DNA of 64,000 nucleotides, taken from NCBI GenBank assembly GCA_024644465.1, contig JAHEKY010000001.1, positions 48,637 through 112,636 on the forward strand, given 5' to 3'. The notes beneath the pieces are model-generated. The model did not search any database. It saw only the letters and a program-made list of their open reading frames with translations, and was not told where the DNA came from. This document shows, one piece after another, positions 33,078 through 43,653 of this stretch (its first letter is position 1; each line of letters opens with the position of its first letter). Origin of the DNA: Ilumatobacteraceae bacterium (GTDB lineage: Bacteria; Actinomycetota; Acidimicrobiia; Acidimicrobiales; Ilumatobacteraceae). A program made the translations under genes and the position numbers.

Positions 33078-33779
33078 TCACGTCGTCACGAGATCTCGGA
33101 ACGACGCCAGCTTCGCCGGCCCGATCCCCGGAACCCGCTCGAGGTCGTCGACGGTCAGGAACGGACCATTGCGCTCGCGTTCCGCGACGATCGCGGCGGA
33201 TGTCGCGGGCCCGACGCCGGGCAGCGTTTCGAGATCGGTCGCCGACGCACGGTTGACGTCGATCGGCCCGGCTGGCGCGTTCGGTGACCCGATCGCCGGT
33301 GGCCCGGCGATCTCCTCGCCGACGACCGGGACGTAGACGCGCGACCCGTCCGTCACGGCCGCGGCCAGGTTCAGGGCGTCCGCATCGGCGTCGGCGCCGG
33401 CGCCGCCCGCCGCCTCGATCGCGTCGAGCACGCGGTCGCCGCTGTCGAGCCGGTAGACGCCGGGCGCGATCACCGCCCCTGCGACGTGAACGGTGATCGC
33501 GCCGTCGGGCCGGGCCGTGGGCGTCGCCGGCGGGGCGATCGTCGGTACGGCGACCGTGGGGACCGCGGTCGCACGCGGCAGCGCTGCCTCGCTCGGCGGC
33601 GGAGGTGTCCGGACGAGCCAGTACGCCCCGGCACACACGATCGCGACCGCACCGGCCGAGACGACGAGGCGCGCCACGCCGAACCAGTCGAGCCACGCCA
33701 CCGCCCGCTCGACGAGGCGCGTCGGCGGTGCAGGACGAACCGGTGGTGAGGTGGTGTCCGAGCGTTCCCGGATCTCCAT
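33078..33779 (-). CDS. comEA: ComEA-like DNA-binding protein (TM, SLBB, helix-hairpin-helix)
   Basis: ITVHVAGAVIAPGVYRLDSGDRVLDAIEAAGG...IDVNRASATDLETLPGVGPATSAAIVAERERNGPFLTVDDLERVPGIGPAKLASFRDLV. Confidence 0.93.
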   Translation of the reverse strand: MEIRERSDTTSPPVRPAPPTRLVERAVAWLDWFGVARLVVSAGAVAIVCAGAYWLVRTPPPPSEAALPRATAVPTVAVPTIAPPATPTARPDGAITVHVAGAVIAPGVYRLDSGDRVLDAIEAAGGAGADADADALNLAAAVTDGSRVYVPVVGEEIAGPPAIGSPNAPAGPIDVNRASATDLETLPGVGPATSAAIVAERERNGPFLTVDDLERVPGIGPAKLASFRDLVTT

Positions 33780-33876
33780 GATCGACCTCCTTCGATGTCG
33801 CGCCACGGGCGCGAGGGAGACATCAGGAGGAAGTCGGTACGGTCACGCTACCGCCGCCACGGGAACGCGTGAACGT

Positions 33877-34839
33877 TCAACCGGACGAGCAGGCGCGCCA
33901 GAATGCCCGATAGCTGGGGTACTCGATCGCCTCGACGACCCAGCCGGAATCGACGAGCTCGGCGTGCAGCCTGGGCAGGTTGCGCCACGGCACGCCCATG
34001 TCGACGTGGTGCGCGAGATGCCAACCGGTGTGGTACGGCACCATCCAGAAGCGCGCCAACGGTGACTGGTGAACCACGTGGGTCGTCTCGCGCCGGTCGC
34101 GTGAGCGCACCATGCCGCCGTGTTCGGCGATCGCCCGGAGCCGATTCAACACTCGCCAGATCGTCGACCACGACACGAACCAGACGACGTAGGCGAGCGG
34201 CCGCATGAAGACGATCGACGTGGCGAGGAGCACGACGTGCACGGCGAGGATGTAGCGCGCTTCGGCCTGACCGCGCCGCAGCGAGCGGAGCAGCCCCCGG
34301 AAGATCTTCACCGCGCTGACGCCGGTTGCGTCGCGACGCAACTTGCGGTGCCAGGAGTCGCGCGGGATCGGGTAGCCGGCATACAGCGCGGCGTCCGGTT
34401 CCTCGGGACCCATTTCGTCACGGTGGTGGGCGAAGTGCGCACGCCGGTACGCGAGCATCGGCGAGAACGTCGGGTAGGACAGCAGCCAGCGGCCAACGGC
34501 GTCGTTCGCGGCCCGATTCGTGAACAGCAGCCGGTGCGCCGCCTCGTGGCCGAGAATGTTGAGGCAGACATGGCCCCGGCCCATCAAGACGAAGGCGAGC
34601 AGGTACGACCACCAGGTGTGCAGCCACGCGGCTGCGACGACGACGCCGAACGTCTGCAGGAGGCATCCGATGACGGTCAGGGCGCTGCGGGCGTCGGAGA
34701 AACGGCGCAGTTCGTCGCGCAGCGCCCGAGTCGGCTTCCCGCGATCGTTCAACCGGTCGGTCGGCAGCACGTCGGGCAGCGCCGCAGGCGGCGGCACCAT
34801 CGTGGCGACCGTCCCGACGTTCGTACCCGACTCGGTCAT
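33877..34839 (-). CDS. Membrane fatty acid desaturase-like
   Basis: Three His boxes: HEAAHRLLF, HFAHHRDE, HLAHHVDM. Confidence 0.88.
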   Translation of the reverse strand: MTESGTNVGTVATMVPPPAALPDVLPTDRLNDRGKPTRALRDELRRFSDARSALTVIGCLLQTFGVVVAAAWLHTWWSYLLAFVLMGRGHVCLNILGHEAAHRLLFTNRAANDAVGRWLLSYPTFSPMLAYRRAHFAHHRDEMGPEEPDAALYAGYPIPRDSWHRKLRRDATGVSAVKIFRGLLRSLRRGQAEARYILAVHVVLLATSIVFMRPLAYVVWFVSWSTIWRVLNRLRAIAEHGGMVRSRDRRETTHVVHQSPLARFWMVPYHTGWHLAHHVDMGVPWRNLPRLHAELVDSGWVVEAIEYPSYRAFWRACSSG

Positions 34840-34870
34840 CGCAGTCGCAGTCCCCTCTGGCCGCACCCGC

Positions 34871-35578
34871 TCAGTAGAGCCGGGCGGTCAACTTCCTTCG
34901 GTAGTCGGCTGTGCGCGGGTCGTCGGCGCCCATCAGCTCCAAGATGTCGATGAACTTCTGGCGTGCATCGTCGTCGGTCTTCACATCGTCGAGCAACGCC
35001 GTGAGTTGCTCGTCGTAGTCGTCACTCGGGGCGTGGCCGACCCGGGCGGACGCCGCGACCTTGCGGGTGCGATCGGACTCCGGAATCCGGGCGAGCAGCT
35101 GCAGTGCCTCGTCGGTGTCACCGGCCGCGACGAGCAACTCGCCGAGCGCGACGATCGCGTCCTCGTTGCCCGGCTCCATCTCCAGCGCCGTGCGCAGACT
35201 GTCCTCGTCGCCCGCGGTGATCAGCTCCGACACGGCGACATCAGACGCGCTCGGCAGCAGCGACTCGACGAACTCCTTGACGACGTGCTCCGGATACGAC
35301 CCGGTGAAGCCGTTGACGATCGCGCCGTCCTTCATCGCGTAGACCGCAGGGATCGATTGCACCTGGAACGCCTGGCTGAGTGCCGGGTTCTCGTCGACGT
35401 TGACCTTCACGAGGACGACCGCGCCGTCGGTCGCGTCGACGACGCGCTCGATGATCGGGCCGAGCGTCTTGCACGGGCCGCACCACGGCGCCCACAGGTC
35501 GACGACGACCGGCACCGACTTGGACTTCTCGATCACGTCGGTCTCGAAGGTTGCATCGGTGACATCGATTGCCGTCAT
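34871..35578 (-). CDS. Thioredoxin-TPR co-chaperone (YbbN/CnoX-like)
   Basis: VVVDLWAPWCGPCKTLGPIIE...IPAVYAMKDGAIVNGFTG; C-terminal TPR-like helices. Confidence 0.88.
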   Translation of the reverse strand: MTAIDVTDATFETDVIEKSKSVPVVVDLWAPWCGPCKTLGPIIERVVDATDGAVVLVKVNVDENPALSQAFQVQSIPAVYAMKDGAIVNGFTGSYPEHVVKEFVESLLPSASDVAVSELITAGDEDSLRTALEMEPGNEDAIVALGELLVAAGDTDEALQLLARIPESDRTRKVAASARVGHAPSDDYDEQLTALLDDVKTDDDARQKFIDILELMGADDPRTADYRRKLTARLY

Positions 35579-35680
35579 GACTCCAGGCTACCGAACGACC
35601 CCGTGATCGCCAGTTGCAGCCGGCCGCCACCGGACACGCGAGGCCGTGACTTCCGTCGCCGGTCGCTACCCTCGGCGGTG

Positions 35681-36616
35681 ATGAACGACGAGGTGGGTGC
35701 CGAGCGCCCCGACGGCGAGGTGAGCGCCGAGCCGACGACCGACTACGCGTGGCTGACGCAGGAGTCGATGCTGCACGAGCCGGTGCTGATCGTGATGCTG
35801 ACCGGGTGGATCGACGCCGCCGGCGCCGCAGCCGACGCTGCGTCGGCGGTCGGAGACGAGTGCGGCATCGTCCCGCTGATCCGCTTCGACGACGACACGT
35901 TCATCGACTACCGGGCGCGACGACCCACGATGGAGCTGCGCGACGGCGTCAACAGCAACCTCGTGTGGAACCACATCGAGCTCGGCGCCGGGCGCTCCCC
36001 CGCAGGGCGCGACGTGCTGTTGCTGACCGGCCCGGAGCCCGACATGCGCTGGCGACGGTTCGCGACCTGCGTCGGCGACCTCGCCGTCGAACTCGGCGTC
36101 ACGCAGATGATCGGCTTCGGCGCATATCCGTTCGCAGCGCCCCACACCCGCGAGCCGCGGCTGTCCTGTTCCTCACCGTCGACCGACGTGCTCGGCAGCG
36201 TGACGTTCGCACGGAGCTCGGTCGACGTCCCCGCCGGCATGGCGGCTGCGTTGGAACACACGCTGCACGCCCGCAAGATCCCGGCGCTCGGGATCTGGGC
36301 ACAGGTCCCGCACTACGTGTCTGCGATGTCGTACCCGGCCTCTTCGGTCGCACTGCTCGAGGGCCTCGAAGAGGCCACGGGCATCGTCGTCGACGGCACC
36401 GACCTCCGCAACGAAGTCGAGATCCAACGCGAACGCATCGACCGGATGGTCGCGGACAACACCGAGCACGACGCGATGATCAAGCAGCTCGAGGCGCTCC
36501 ACGACGCCGCACTCGAAGACGACGCCGACGCAGCACGAGCGGCCGCGGAGATGCGCCTCAAGTCCGGCGACGAGATCGCCGAGGAGATCCAGGAGTTCCT
36601 CCGGGACCAGGACTGA
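35681..36616 (+). CDS. PAC2 family protein
   Basis: PVLIVMLTGWIDAAGAAADAAS...FIDYRARRPTMELRDGVNSNLVWNHIEL...ALGIWAQVPHYVSAMSYPASSVALLEGLEEATGI. Confidence 0.88.
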   Translation: MNDEVGAERPDGEVSAEPTTDYAWLTQESMLHEPVLIVMLTGWIDAAGAAADAASAVGDECGIVPLIRFDDDTFIDYRARRPTMELRDGVNSNLVWNHIELGAGRSPAGRDVLLLTGPEPDMRWRRFATCVGDLAVELGVTQMIGFGAYPFAAPHTREPRLSCSSPSTDVLGSVTFARSSVDVPAGMAAALEHTLHARKIPALGIWAQVPHYVSAMSYPASSVALLEGLEEATGIVVDGTDLRNEVEIQRERIDRMVADNTEHDAMIKQLEALHDAALEDDADAARAAAEMRLKSGDEIAEEIQEFLRDQD

Positions 36617-36683
36617 CCCCGCCGGGTCGTCGTGACGGACACGACTACGACTCGGGCGGCGCGCGATGAGTACGGTCGCCGGC

Positions 36684-37703
36684 ATGAAGATCGACGGCAC
36701 CATCGGGACGGACCTGGGCACGGTCGCGCCGGACGCGCTCGACGCGGAAGCGGCCGGATACTCGGGGGCATGGACGGCCGAGACGTCCCACGACCCGTTC
36801 CTCCCGCTCGTCCTCGCAGCCGAGCACACGACGCAACTCGAGATCGGCACGTCGATCGCGGTCGCGTTCGCGCGCAATCCGATGACGCTCGCCCACACCG
36901 CCTGGGACCTCCAGGCGTACTCCGGCGGGCGGTTCGTCCTCGGTCTCGGCAGCCAGATCAAGCCCCACATCACGAAGCGGTTCTCGATGGAGTGGAGCAG
37001 GCCGGCGGCGCGGATGCGCGAGATGATCCTGGCGATCCGCGCGATCTGGGACACCTGGCTGACCGGCGAGAAACTCGCGTTCCGCGGCGAGTTCTACACG
37101 CACACGCTGATGACGCCGTTCTTCACGCCGCCCGCCCGCGACCTCGACGGGTTCGGGCCGCCGAAGATCTTCCTCGCCGGCGTCGGTGAGCTGATGACCG
37201 AGACCGCCGGGGAGGTGTGCGACGGCTTCATCTGCCACGGCTTCACCACCGAAAAGTACCTGCGTGAGGTGACGGTCCCCGCGCTCGAGCGGGGCCGCGC
37301 GAAGGCCGGCAAGACGATGGAGGATTTCGAGATCGTCGGCCCGTCGTTCGTCGTGACCGGCACGACCGACGACGACGTCGCGAAAGCGGCGACGGCGACC
37401 CGGCAGCAGATCGCGTTCTACGGGTCGACACCGTCGTACCGCAACGTCCTCGACATCCACGGATGGGGTGGACTGCAGGACGAACTCAACGGATTGTCGA
37501 AGCAGGGCGAATGGGAGCGGATGGGGACGCTGATCGACGACGAGATCCTCAACACGTTCGCCGTCGTCGGGGCACCCGAGGAGATCGCGCCGGAGTTGTC
37601 GAAACGATACGGCGACGTCATCCAGCGGCTCAGCTTCTACGCCCCGTACGCCAGCGATCCCGAGCGGTGGGGACCGGTGATGGATGCGCTGAAGGCGGTC
37701 TGA
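36684..37703 (+). CDS. LLM-class F420-dependent oxidoreductase
   Basis: GYSGAWTAETSHDPFLPLVLAAEHTTQLEIGTSIAVAFARNPMTLAHTAWDLQAYSGGRFVLGLGSQIKPHITKRFSMEW. Confidence 0.92.
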   Translation: MKIDGTIGTDLGTVAPDALDAEAAGYSGAWTAETSHDPFLPLVLAAEHTTQLEIGTSIAVAFARNPMTLAHTAWDLQAYSGGRFVLGLGSQIKPHITKRFSMEWSRPAARMREMILAIRAIWDTWLTGEKLAFRGEFYTHTLMTPFFTPPARDLDGFGPPKIFLAGVGELMTETAGEVCDGFICHGFTTEKYLREVTVPALERGRAKAGKTMEDFEIVGPSFVVTGTTDDDVAKAATATRQQIAFYGSTPSYRNVLDIHGWGGLQDELNGLSKQGEWERMGTLIDDEILNTFAVVGAPEEIAPELSKRYGDVIQRLSFYAPYASDPERWGPVMDALKAV

Positions 37704-37715
37704 CCGCACCGCCGA

Positions 37716-38552
37716 TCAGACGGCGATCATCCCCGTCACCCGGAGCGTCGCCTCGCCGCCGACCCAGATGTCGTCTCCGATCCGGTCGACGTGGACCCGG
37801 CCGCGCCGGCCGAGCGCGGTGCCCTGCGCCGCGACATACGGCGGCGACAGCGTGCCGTTGCCGAGGAGCCACTGCGCGACCGATGCGTTGAGGCTGCCGG
37901 TCACCGGGTCCTCCCGGATCATCCCGGTCGGGTCGTTGAAGAACGCGCGCACCTCGATCGCGCACGGCGAACCGGGCGCGTGGAGCCCGACCAGCCCGAC
38001 GTCGAAGTGCTGCATCCGGCGCGCGGGCGGTTCGAGCGCGAGCACCGCCTCGGCGTTCGCGAGCTGGATCCCCATCCATCCCGGCCCGTTGTCGATCCAT
38101 TGCGCGGCGACCACGTCGTCCTGCTCCAGACCGAGCACGAATGCCGCCTCCGCGAGCTCGGCGGGTGCGACCGGCTCGAATCGGACCATCGGCGGCGCGG
38201 CGAACGCCAGCTGATCTCCGGTCCGCCGGATGGGGATCAGACCCGCGCCGCACTCCTGGACGATGGCGTCCGGCCGGTGTGCGACGCCACCAGCGGCAAG
38301 CCATGCCGCGCACGAGCCCAGCGTCGGATGCCCGGCGAAGGGCAGCTCCGCGGCCGGTGCGAAGATCCGCACCCGATAGTCAGCGTCGGCACTCGTCGGG
38401 GCGAGCAGGAACGCCGCCTCGGAGAGGTTCGTCCACCGCGTGATCGAGGCCATCTCCGTCGCGGTGAGGTCGTCGGCGTCGTGCACGACGGCGAGCGGGT
38501 TGCCGAAGAACGGCTCGGATGCGAAGACATCGACCTGGTGGAAGACGTGCAT
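37716..38552 (-). CDS. PhzF-family isomerase-like protein
   Basis: MHVFHQVDVFASEPFFGNPLAVVHDADDLTATEMASITRWTNLSEAAFLL...VRIFAPAAELPFAGHPTLGSCAAWL...REDPVTGSLNASVAQWL. Confidence 0.93.
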   Translation of the reverse strand: MHVFHQVDVFASEPFFGNPLAVVHDADDLTATEMASITRWTNLSEAAFLLAPTSADADYRVRIFAPAAELPFAGHPTLGSCAAWLAAGGVAHRPDAIVQECGAGLIPIRRTGDQLAFAAPPMVRFEPVAPAELAEAAFVLGLEQDDVVAAQWIDNGPGWMGIQLANAEAVLALEPPARRMQHFDVGLVGLHAPGSPCAIEVRAFFNDPTGMIREDPVTGSLNASVAQWLLGNGTLSPPYVAAQGTALGRRGRVHVDRIGDDIWVGGEATLRVTGMIAV

Positions 38553-38563
38553 CGGTCTGCTCG

Positions 38564-39463
38564 CTACACCAACAGGTCCGGCAGCGCCTCGACGCCGACG
38601 ATCAGGAGGAGCCCCATCGCGATGCTGCCGACAGCGACGAGGACTGCGATCGCCGCGTAGAGCGCGAAGCTGCGCTCGGCGTGGAGGATGCCGTATCCGG
38701 CGAGCACTGCGACGATGGCATTCGCGGCGACGAGGCCGACCACCCACGCAGTGAGGAGCGTCAGCCCGGCTGCTGTGCCGCCGACCGACGTCGCCGCGAC
38801 GAACACGGCGATCTGCGTCGGGCTCTCGATCCCCACGCCGTGGAGGACGCCGATGCCTGCGGCGCTGCGCGATCCGTACGACGCGAACGGATCGGTCGGC
38901 AGCTGCAACTGATGGCGATGGCGATGACGGTGCGAGGTGAACCGGCCGAACCAGCCCGATGCCGTACCGCCGACCGGCGCGAGCGCGCCGGCGTCGGCAC
39001 CGACGTGCGCGTGATCGTGATCGACCGCGGCAGCGTCGGTGTGCTCGTGGTCGTGGTCGTGGTCGACGTCGATCGTGCGACCCGTCGCCGCAGCTCGCAC
39101 CCGCCGCAGGCCATGGAACGTGCCACGCAGCACGAGCATCCACCTGCTGCGCAACCGGAACTCACGACCGTGCCGGACCAGTTGCACCAGCACCCACGAA
39201 CCGAGCATCAGTAGCGTCACCCCGACGATGCGACCCATCCATTCGTCGACACCGGCCGGCAATGATGCGCCGAACAGGAGCGCGGCTGTTCCGAGCACGA
39301 AGACGACCGCCGCGTGCCCGAGTGCATAGACGAGCGACAACACGATGCCGCGGCGACGCGTCGGCGACGACGACGTCAGGTCGGTGATCGCCGCGATGTG
39401 ATCCCAGTCGATGCCGTGGCGGACACCGAGTGACAGCGCCGTGAAGGCGAGGGCGAACGTCAT
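38564..39463 (-). CDS. Nickel/cobalt transporter-like membrane protein with His-rich loop
   Basis: LGVRHGIDWDHIAAITDLTSSSP (HX4DH motif) plus DVDHDHDHEHTDAAAVDHDHAHVG. Confidence 0.85.
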   Translation of the reverse strand: MTFALAFTALSLGVRHGIDWDHIAAITDLTSSSPTRRRGIVLSLVYALGHAAVVFVLGTAALLFGASLPAGVDEWMGRIVGVTLLMLGSWVLVQLVRHGREFRLRSRWMLVLRGTFHGLRRVRAAATGRTIDVDHDHDHEHTDAAAVDHDHAHVGADAGALAPVGGTASGWFGRFTSHRHRHRHQLQLPTDPFASYGSRSAAGIGVLHGVGIESPTQIAVFVAATSVGGTAAGLTLLTAWVVGLVAANAIVAVLAGYGILHAERSFALYAAIAVLVAVGSIAMGLLLIVGVEALPDLLV

Positions 39464-39555
39464 GGGAGACCGAACCTACATTCACGCCCGGTCCAGGTCC
39501 ATCGCGGGGGCAATGCTCGGGCCGGCGACATCGCTGAGACGACTCGGCGTCGGGG

Positions 39556-41625
39556 TCAGTCGGCGAGGGTCGCCAGCGTCGCAGATTCCTTGATCTCCAC
39601 GGGCACCGACAACTGCTCGATGGTGAGGTGGCACTTGATCCGGTGGCCCGGCGAGATCTCCTGCATCTCCGGCTCGGTGACCTCGCAGAGGCCCTCGATC
39701 ACGCGATGGCAGCGCGTGTGGAACACACAACCCGACGGCGGATTGGCCGGCGACGGGATCTCGCCGGTGAGCGGAATGCGGTTCTCCGCCTCGCCGTCGA
39801 CGCTCGGCACCGCCGACAACAACGCCTCGGTGTAGGGGTGGTTGACCTCGCTGAACATGACGTCGGTCGAACCGATCTCCATGATCCGGCCGAGATACAT
39901 CACTGCGATCCGGTCTGCGAGGTAGCGCACCACGCCGATGTCGTGGGTGATGAACAGGTAGCTGGTCCGCTCATCGTTCTGGAGGTTGGCCAGCAGGTTG
40001 AGGATCGCGGCCTGCACCGAGACGTCGAGCGCGGACGTCGGCTCGTCGCAGACGACGACGTCCGGGCTGCCGGCGAACGCCCGAGCGATCGCAACCCGCT
40101 GCTTGAGGCCGCCGGAGAGCTGGCGGGGACGCATGTCGAGGTGGCGCGGTGACAGCCGCATCGCCTCGGCCAACTCCTCGACCCGCCGATCCGCCTCCGC
40201 ACCTTGGACATCGGTGAGCTTGGTCAGCGTGCGCTTCAGGATCCGCCGTACGGTCCACATCCGGTTGAGCGCCGAGTCCGGGTTCTGGAACACCATCGAG
40301 ATGGCCCGCGTCGACTCCGCGATGCGGTCGGTCGCCTTCGACTTCATCTCGCGGCCGCGCAGCGTGATGTTGCCGCCCGAGTCCGGTGAGTGGATGCCGA
40401 GCAACGTCTTGGCGAGCGTGCTCTTGCCCGAGCCGGACTCGCCGACGAGCCCGAGTGTCTCGCCCTCGTGGAAGCCGAGGTCGACACTGACCAGCGCCGG
40501 CACGTCGTGACCGCGCTGGCGGAACGTCTTGGACACACCGTTGAGTTGGATGACGTTGTCGGTGCCGATGTCGTACTCGGTGATCTGGGCGTCGGGCTCG
40601 GTGATCTGCGCGAGGCGATCGATGTGATGGCAGCGGCTCCAGTGGCCCTCGCCGACCGGAACCACCGGCGGCACCTGCGTGCGACACACGTCGTCGGCGA
40701 GCGGGCAGCGGTCGACATAGACGCAGGTCGGCAGCGGGGTGCCGATCAACGGCAAGTTGCCGGGAATCGTGAACAACGCTCGGTCGGTCTTGCGCACACC
40801 CTGGCGCGGAATCGCATTCAACAAACCCTTGGTGTACGGGTGCTCCGGGTTGTCGAACACGACCTGGGCGTTGCCCTCCTCGACGATTCGGCCTGCGTAC
40901 ATCACGCCGACGCGGTCGCACATCGATCGGATCACGCCGAGGTTGTGGGCGATCAGCAGGATCGCGGCGTTCGTCTCGGAACGGAGCTCGCGCACGAGGT
41001 CGAGCACTTCGGCCTCGACGGTGGCGTCGAGACCGGTCGTCGGCTCGTCGAGGACCAGCAGCTTGGGGTCGCCGGTGAGCGCCATGGCGATCACCACCCG
41101 CTGCAGCATGCCGCCGGACAGCTGGTGGGGATAGCGGTCGAGCACGCGAACCGGGTCGGCGATCTTCACCCTCCGCAGCGCGTCGCCGGCACTCGCCATC
41201 GCCTCCGACTTGGACTGCCCGAGGATCTGGTAGCACTCGGCGACCTGACGTCCGATCTTCAGCGCGGGGTTCATCGCCTGGACCGGATCCTGGTAGACCA
41301 TCGACGCCTGCGTGCTGCGGAACTCGCGCAGCTGGCTGTTCGACATCTTCAGGATGTCGACGCCGTTCGCCAGCACCGCGCCGCCCTGCACCACCGCGTT
41401 GTCCGGGAGGTACCGCAGCGCGGCATAGGCCGTGGTCGACTTGCCGCAACCGGATTCGCCGACGAGGCCGAACGCCTCACCCGGGCGAATCTGGAACGTG
41501 ACGTCGCGCAGCACCTCTCGAGGAACACCACGCACTTCGTAGGCGAGTTCGAGGTTCTGGACCGCGAGCGCCGCGGTTGCCGGATCGCCTCGATCCGCGA
41601 TGCCAGCAGGCTCGGTCACCGTCAT
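39556..41625 (-). CDS. Oligopeptide-type ABC transporter ATPase, two fused nucleotide-binding domains (DppD-DppF type)
   Basis: Two Walker A (GESGCGKST, GESGSGKST) and two LSGG signatures in 689 aa. Confidence 0.95.
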   Translation of the reverse strand: MTVTEPAGIADRGDPATAALAVQNLELAYEVRGVPREVLRDVTFQIRPGEAFGLVGESGCGKSTTAYAALRYLPDNAVVQGGAVLANGVDILKMSNSQLREFRSTQASMVYQDPVQAMNPALKIGRQVAECYQILGQSKSEAMASAGDALRRVKIADPVRVLDRYPHQLSGGMLQRVVIAMALTGDPKLLVLDEPTTGLDATVEAEVLDLVRELRSETNAAILLIAHNLGVIRSMCDRVGVMYAGRIVEEGNAQVVFDNPEHPYTKGLLNAIPRQGVRKTDRALFTIPGNLPLIGTPLPTCVYVDRCPLADDVCRTQVPPVVPVGEGHWSRCHHIDRLAQITEPDAQITEYDIGTDNVIQLNGVSKTFRQRGHDVPALVSVDLGFHEGETLGLVGESGSGKSTLAKTLLGIHSPDSGGNITLRGREMKSKATDRIAESTRAISMVFQNPDSALNRMWTVRRILKRTLTKLTDVQGAEADRRVEELAEAMRLSPRHLDMRPRQLSGGLKQRVAIARAFAGSPDVVVCDEPTSALDVSVQAAILNLLANLQNDERTSYLFITHDIGVVRYLADRIAVMYLGRIMEIGSTDVMFSEVNHPYTEALLSAVPSVDGEAENRIPLTGEIPSPANPPSGCVFHTRCHRVIEGLCEVTEPEMQEISPGHRIKCHLTIEQLSVPVEIKESATLATLAD

Positions 41626-41656
41626 GGTCGACCCTTTCTCGAGGTTGGCGTAGGCG

Positions 41657-42628
41657 TCATGACTTGTTCACGCGGTCGAGCGAGTCGGCCACCAGGTTGA
41701 CGCCGATGACGAGCAGGGCGATCGCCAGCGCCGGGAAGATCGCCGCCCACCACTGGCCGGCCTGAATCGTGTCGTACTGCTTGCCGAGGTCGCGACCCCA
41801 GTCCGCGGCACTGGAGTCACCGGCGTTGAGCCCCAGGAACGACAGTGTCGCGACGGTGAAGATCGCGTAGCCGATCCGCACCGTGAGCTCGACGACCGCG
41901 ACACCGGTCACGTTGGGCAGGATCTCGCGGGTCATCACGAACAGCGAGTTCTCGCCGCGCAGTTTGGCCGACGTGACGTAGTCCAACTGCGCTTCGGCGA
42001 GCACCGCCGATCTGACCGTTCGGGTGACGACCGGGATGAACAGCACCGCGATCGTCAGGATGATGACCGTCTGCGAGCGACCGAGCGTCGTCAGCACCAT
42101 GATCGCGAGCAGGATCACCGGAATCGACAGGAGCGCTTCGATGATGCGTCCGATGACTTCGTCGACCCAACCACGGAAGTAGCCGACGGTCAGACCGAGC
42201 AGCGTGCCCGCCGCGACGGCGAGGACTGCGGCGGTGACCGCGACGATCAACACCGGGCGGGCGCCGTAGATGATCCGGGCGAACACGTCGTTGCCGATCT
42301 TGTCGGTGCCGAACCAGGCGTCGGCTCGCGGACTCACCCGCGGGATCACGGAACCGTCGACGCGGACGACTTCGTTGTCGCCCCACTTCGTGAACCAACT
42401 CGGCACGGCGGCACACAACACCCACATCACCAGGATGCTGAAGCCGAACAGGAAGCCCGGGCTGCGCAGCAGCAGTTGGCGCCGCTCCTTGCGGACCTGT
42501 TTGCGTTCGGTCGACGCATCGACGCCGACGACCGCCGCCTCGGGGATGGCTTCGGTTGCGAGTGCCTCACTGGCAGCGACGCCGCCTGTCGGGTCGCCTT
42601 CCAGGGGGACGTCCACGTCGTCGCTCAT
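41657..42628 (-). CDS. ABC transporter permease (DppC-like)
   Basis: RIIYGARPVLIVAVTAAVLAVAAGTLLGLTVGYFRGWVDEVIGRIIEALLSIPVILLAI. Confidence 0.93.
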   Translation of the reverse strand: MSDDVDVPLEGDPTGGVAASEALATEAIPEAAVVGVDASTERKQVRKERRQLLLRSPGFLFGFSILVMWVLCAAVPSWFTKWGDNEVVRVDGSVIPRVSPRADAWFGTDKIGNDVFARIIYGARPVLIVAVTAAVLAVAAGTLLGLTVGYFRGWVDEVIGRIIEALLSIPVILLAIMVLTTLGRSQTVIILTIAVLFIPVVTRTVRSAVLAEAQLDYVTSAKLRGENSLFVMTREILPNVTGVAVVELTVRIGYAIFTVATLSFLGLNAGDSSAADWGRDLGKQYDTIQAGQWWAAIFPALAIALLVIGVNLVADSLDRVNKS

Positions 42629-43587
42629 GAGGACTCCTTGAGGTTCATCCGCGCCCGCGGATTCATGTAGGCGATCAGGATGTCAGCGCCGAGCGTGCAC
42701 AACATGAAGATGATCGCCACGGTGATGACGCCGGCCTGGAGCAGCGGGAAGTCGGGGGCGGTCGCTGCGTTGAGGATCAGCAGGCCGAGGCCGGGGTAGT
42801 TGAACACCACTTCGAGTCCGACGAGGCCACCGAACAGGTAGCCGATCTGCGTGCCGGTGACGGCCACGGTCGGCTGGAGGCTGTTGCGCAGGACGTGTTT
42901 GCGCACGACCGATCTGGTGCTGAGCCCCTTCATGTACGCGGTGCGGGTGTAGTCGGCGTCGAGCGCGGTGATCGTGCCCGCTCGGGTGATGCGCGCGATG
43001 TAGCCGAAGTAGACGAACACGATCGCGAGCGCGGGCAACAACAGGTATCGCAACTCGGTGATCAGGCTCGCGTCGTCGGGGATGTTCGTCACGGCCGGCA
43101 ACCAGCCGAGCTTGACGCCGATGATGTACTGCAGCAGCACGCCGGACACGAACTCGGGGATCGACGAACTCGCCAGGCCGATGTTGACGATCGTGCGGTC
43201 GAGCAGCGTGTCCTTCTTGCGGGCGGCGATGATCCCGCCGACGATGCTCAGCGGCAGCGTCAGGATCAGCGCGAACAGCACCAACTTCGCGGAGTTCGCG
43301 AGCCGGGGACGGATGAGGTCGAGCACGCGCTCGCCTGGCTGCGAGTACGACTCGCCGAAGTCGAGCGTGACGACATCACGCAGGAGGCGACCGAACTGCG
43401 TGATCATCGGATCCTGCAGACCGAGGTCGCGATTCAGTTGGTCGACACGCTCCTGGCTGCCGAAGGGGCCGGCGAGCTGACGCGCCGGGTCGCTCGGGAA
43501 CACCCGCGTCAGCAGGAAGATCACCGCGATCAGAATGAGCAGCGTGATCAGGGAGAGTGCCAGGCGGCGGAGAACGTATCGGAACAT
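42625..43587 (-). CDS. ABC transporter permease (DppB-like)
   Basis: MFRYVLRRLALSLITLLILIAVIFLLTRVFPSDPARQLAG...GTQIGYLFGGLVGLEVVFNYPGLGLLILNA. Confidence 0.93.
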   Translation of the reverse strand: MFRYVLRRLALSLITLLILIAVIFLLTRVFPSDPARQLAGPFGSQERVDQLNRDLGLQDPMITQFGRLLRDVVTLDFGESYSQPGERVLDLIRPRLANSAKLVLFALILTLPLSIVGGIIAARKKDTLLDRTIVNIGLASSSIPEFVSGVLLQYIIGVKLGWLPAVTNIPDDASLITELRYLLLPALAIVFVYFGYIARITRAGTITALDADYTRTAYMKGLSTRSVVRKHVLRNSLQPTVAVTGTQIGYLFGGLVGLEVVFNYPGLGLLILNAATAPDFPLLQAGVITVAIIFMLCTLGADILIAYMNPRARMNLKESS

Positions 43588-43653
43588 GGGACCTTCTTGG
43601 AGTGTTCTCCCCACCGGGCCCCGCGTTCGTGCGGGTCCCGGTGGGGCTCGTGC

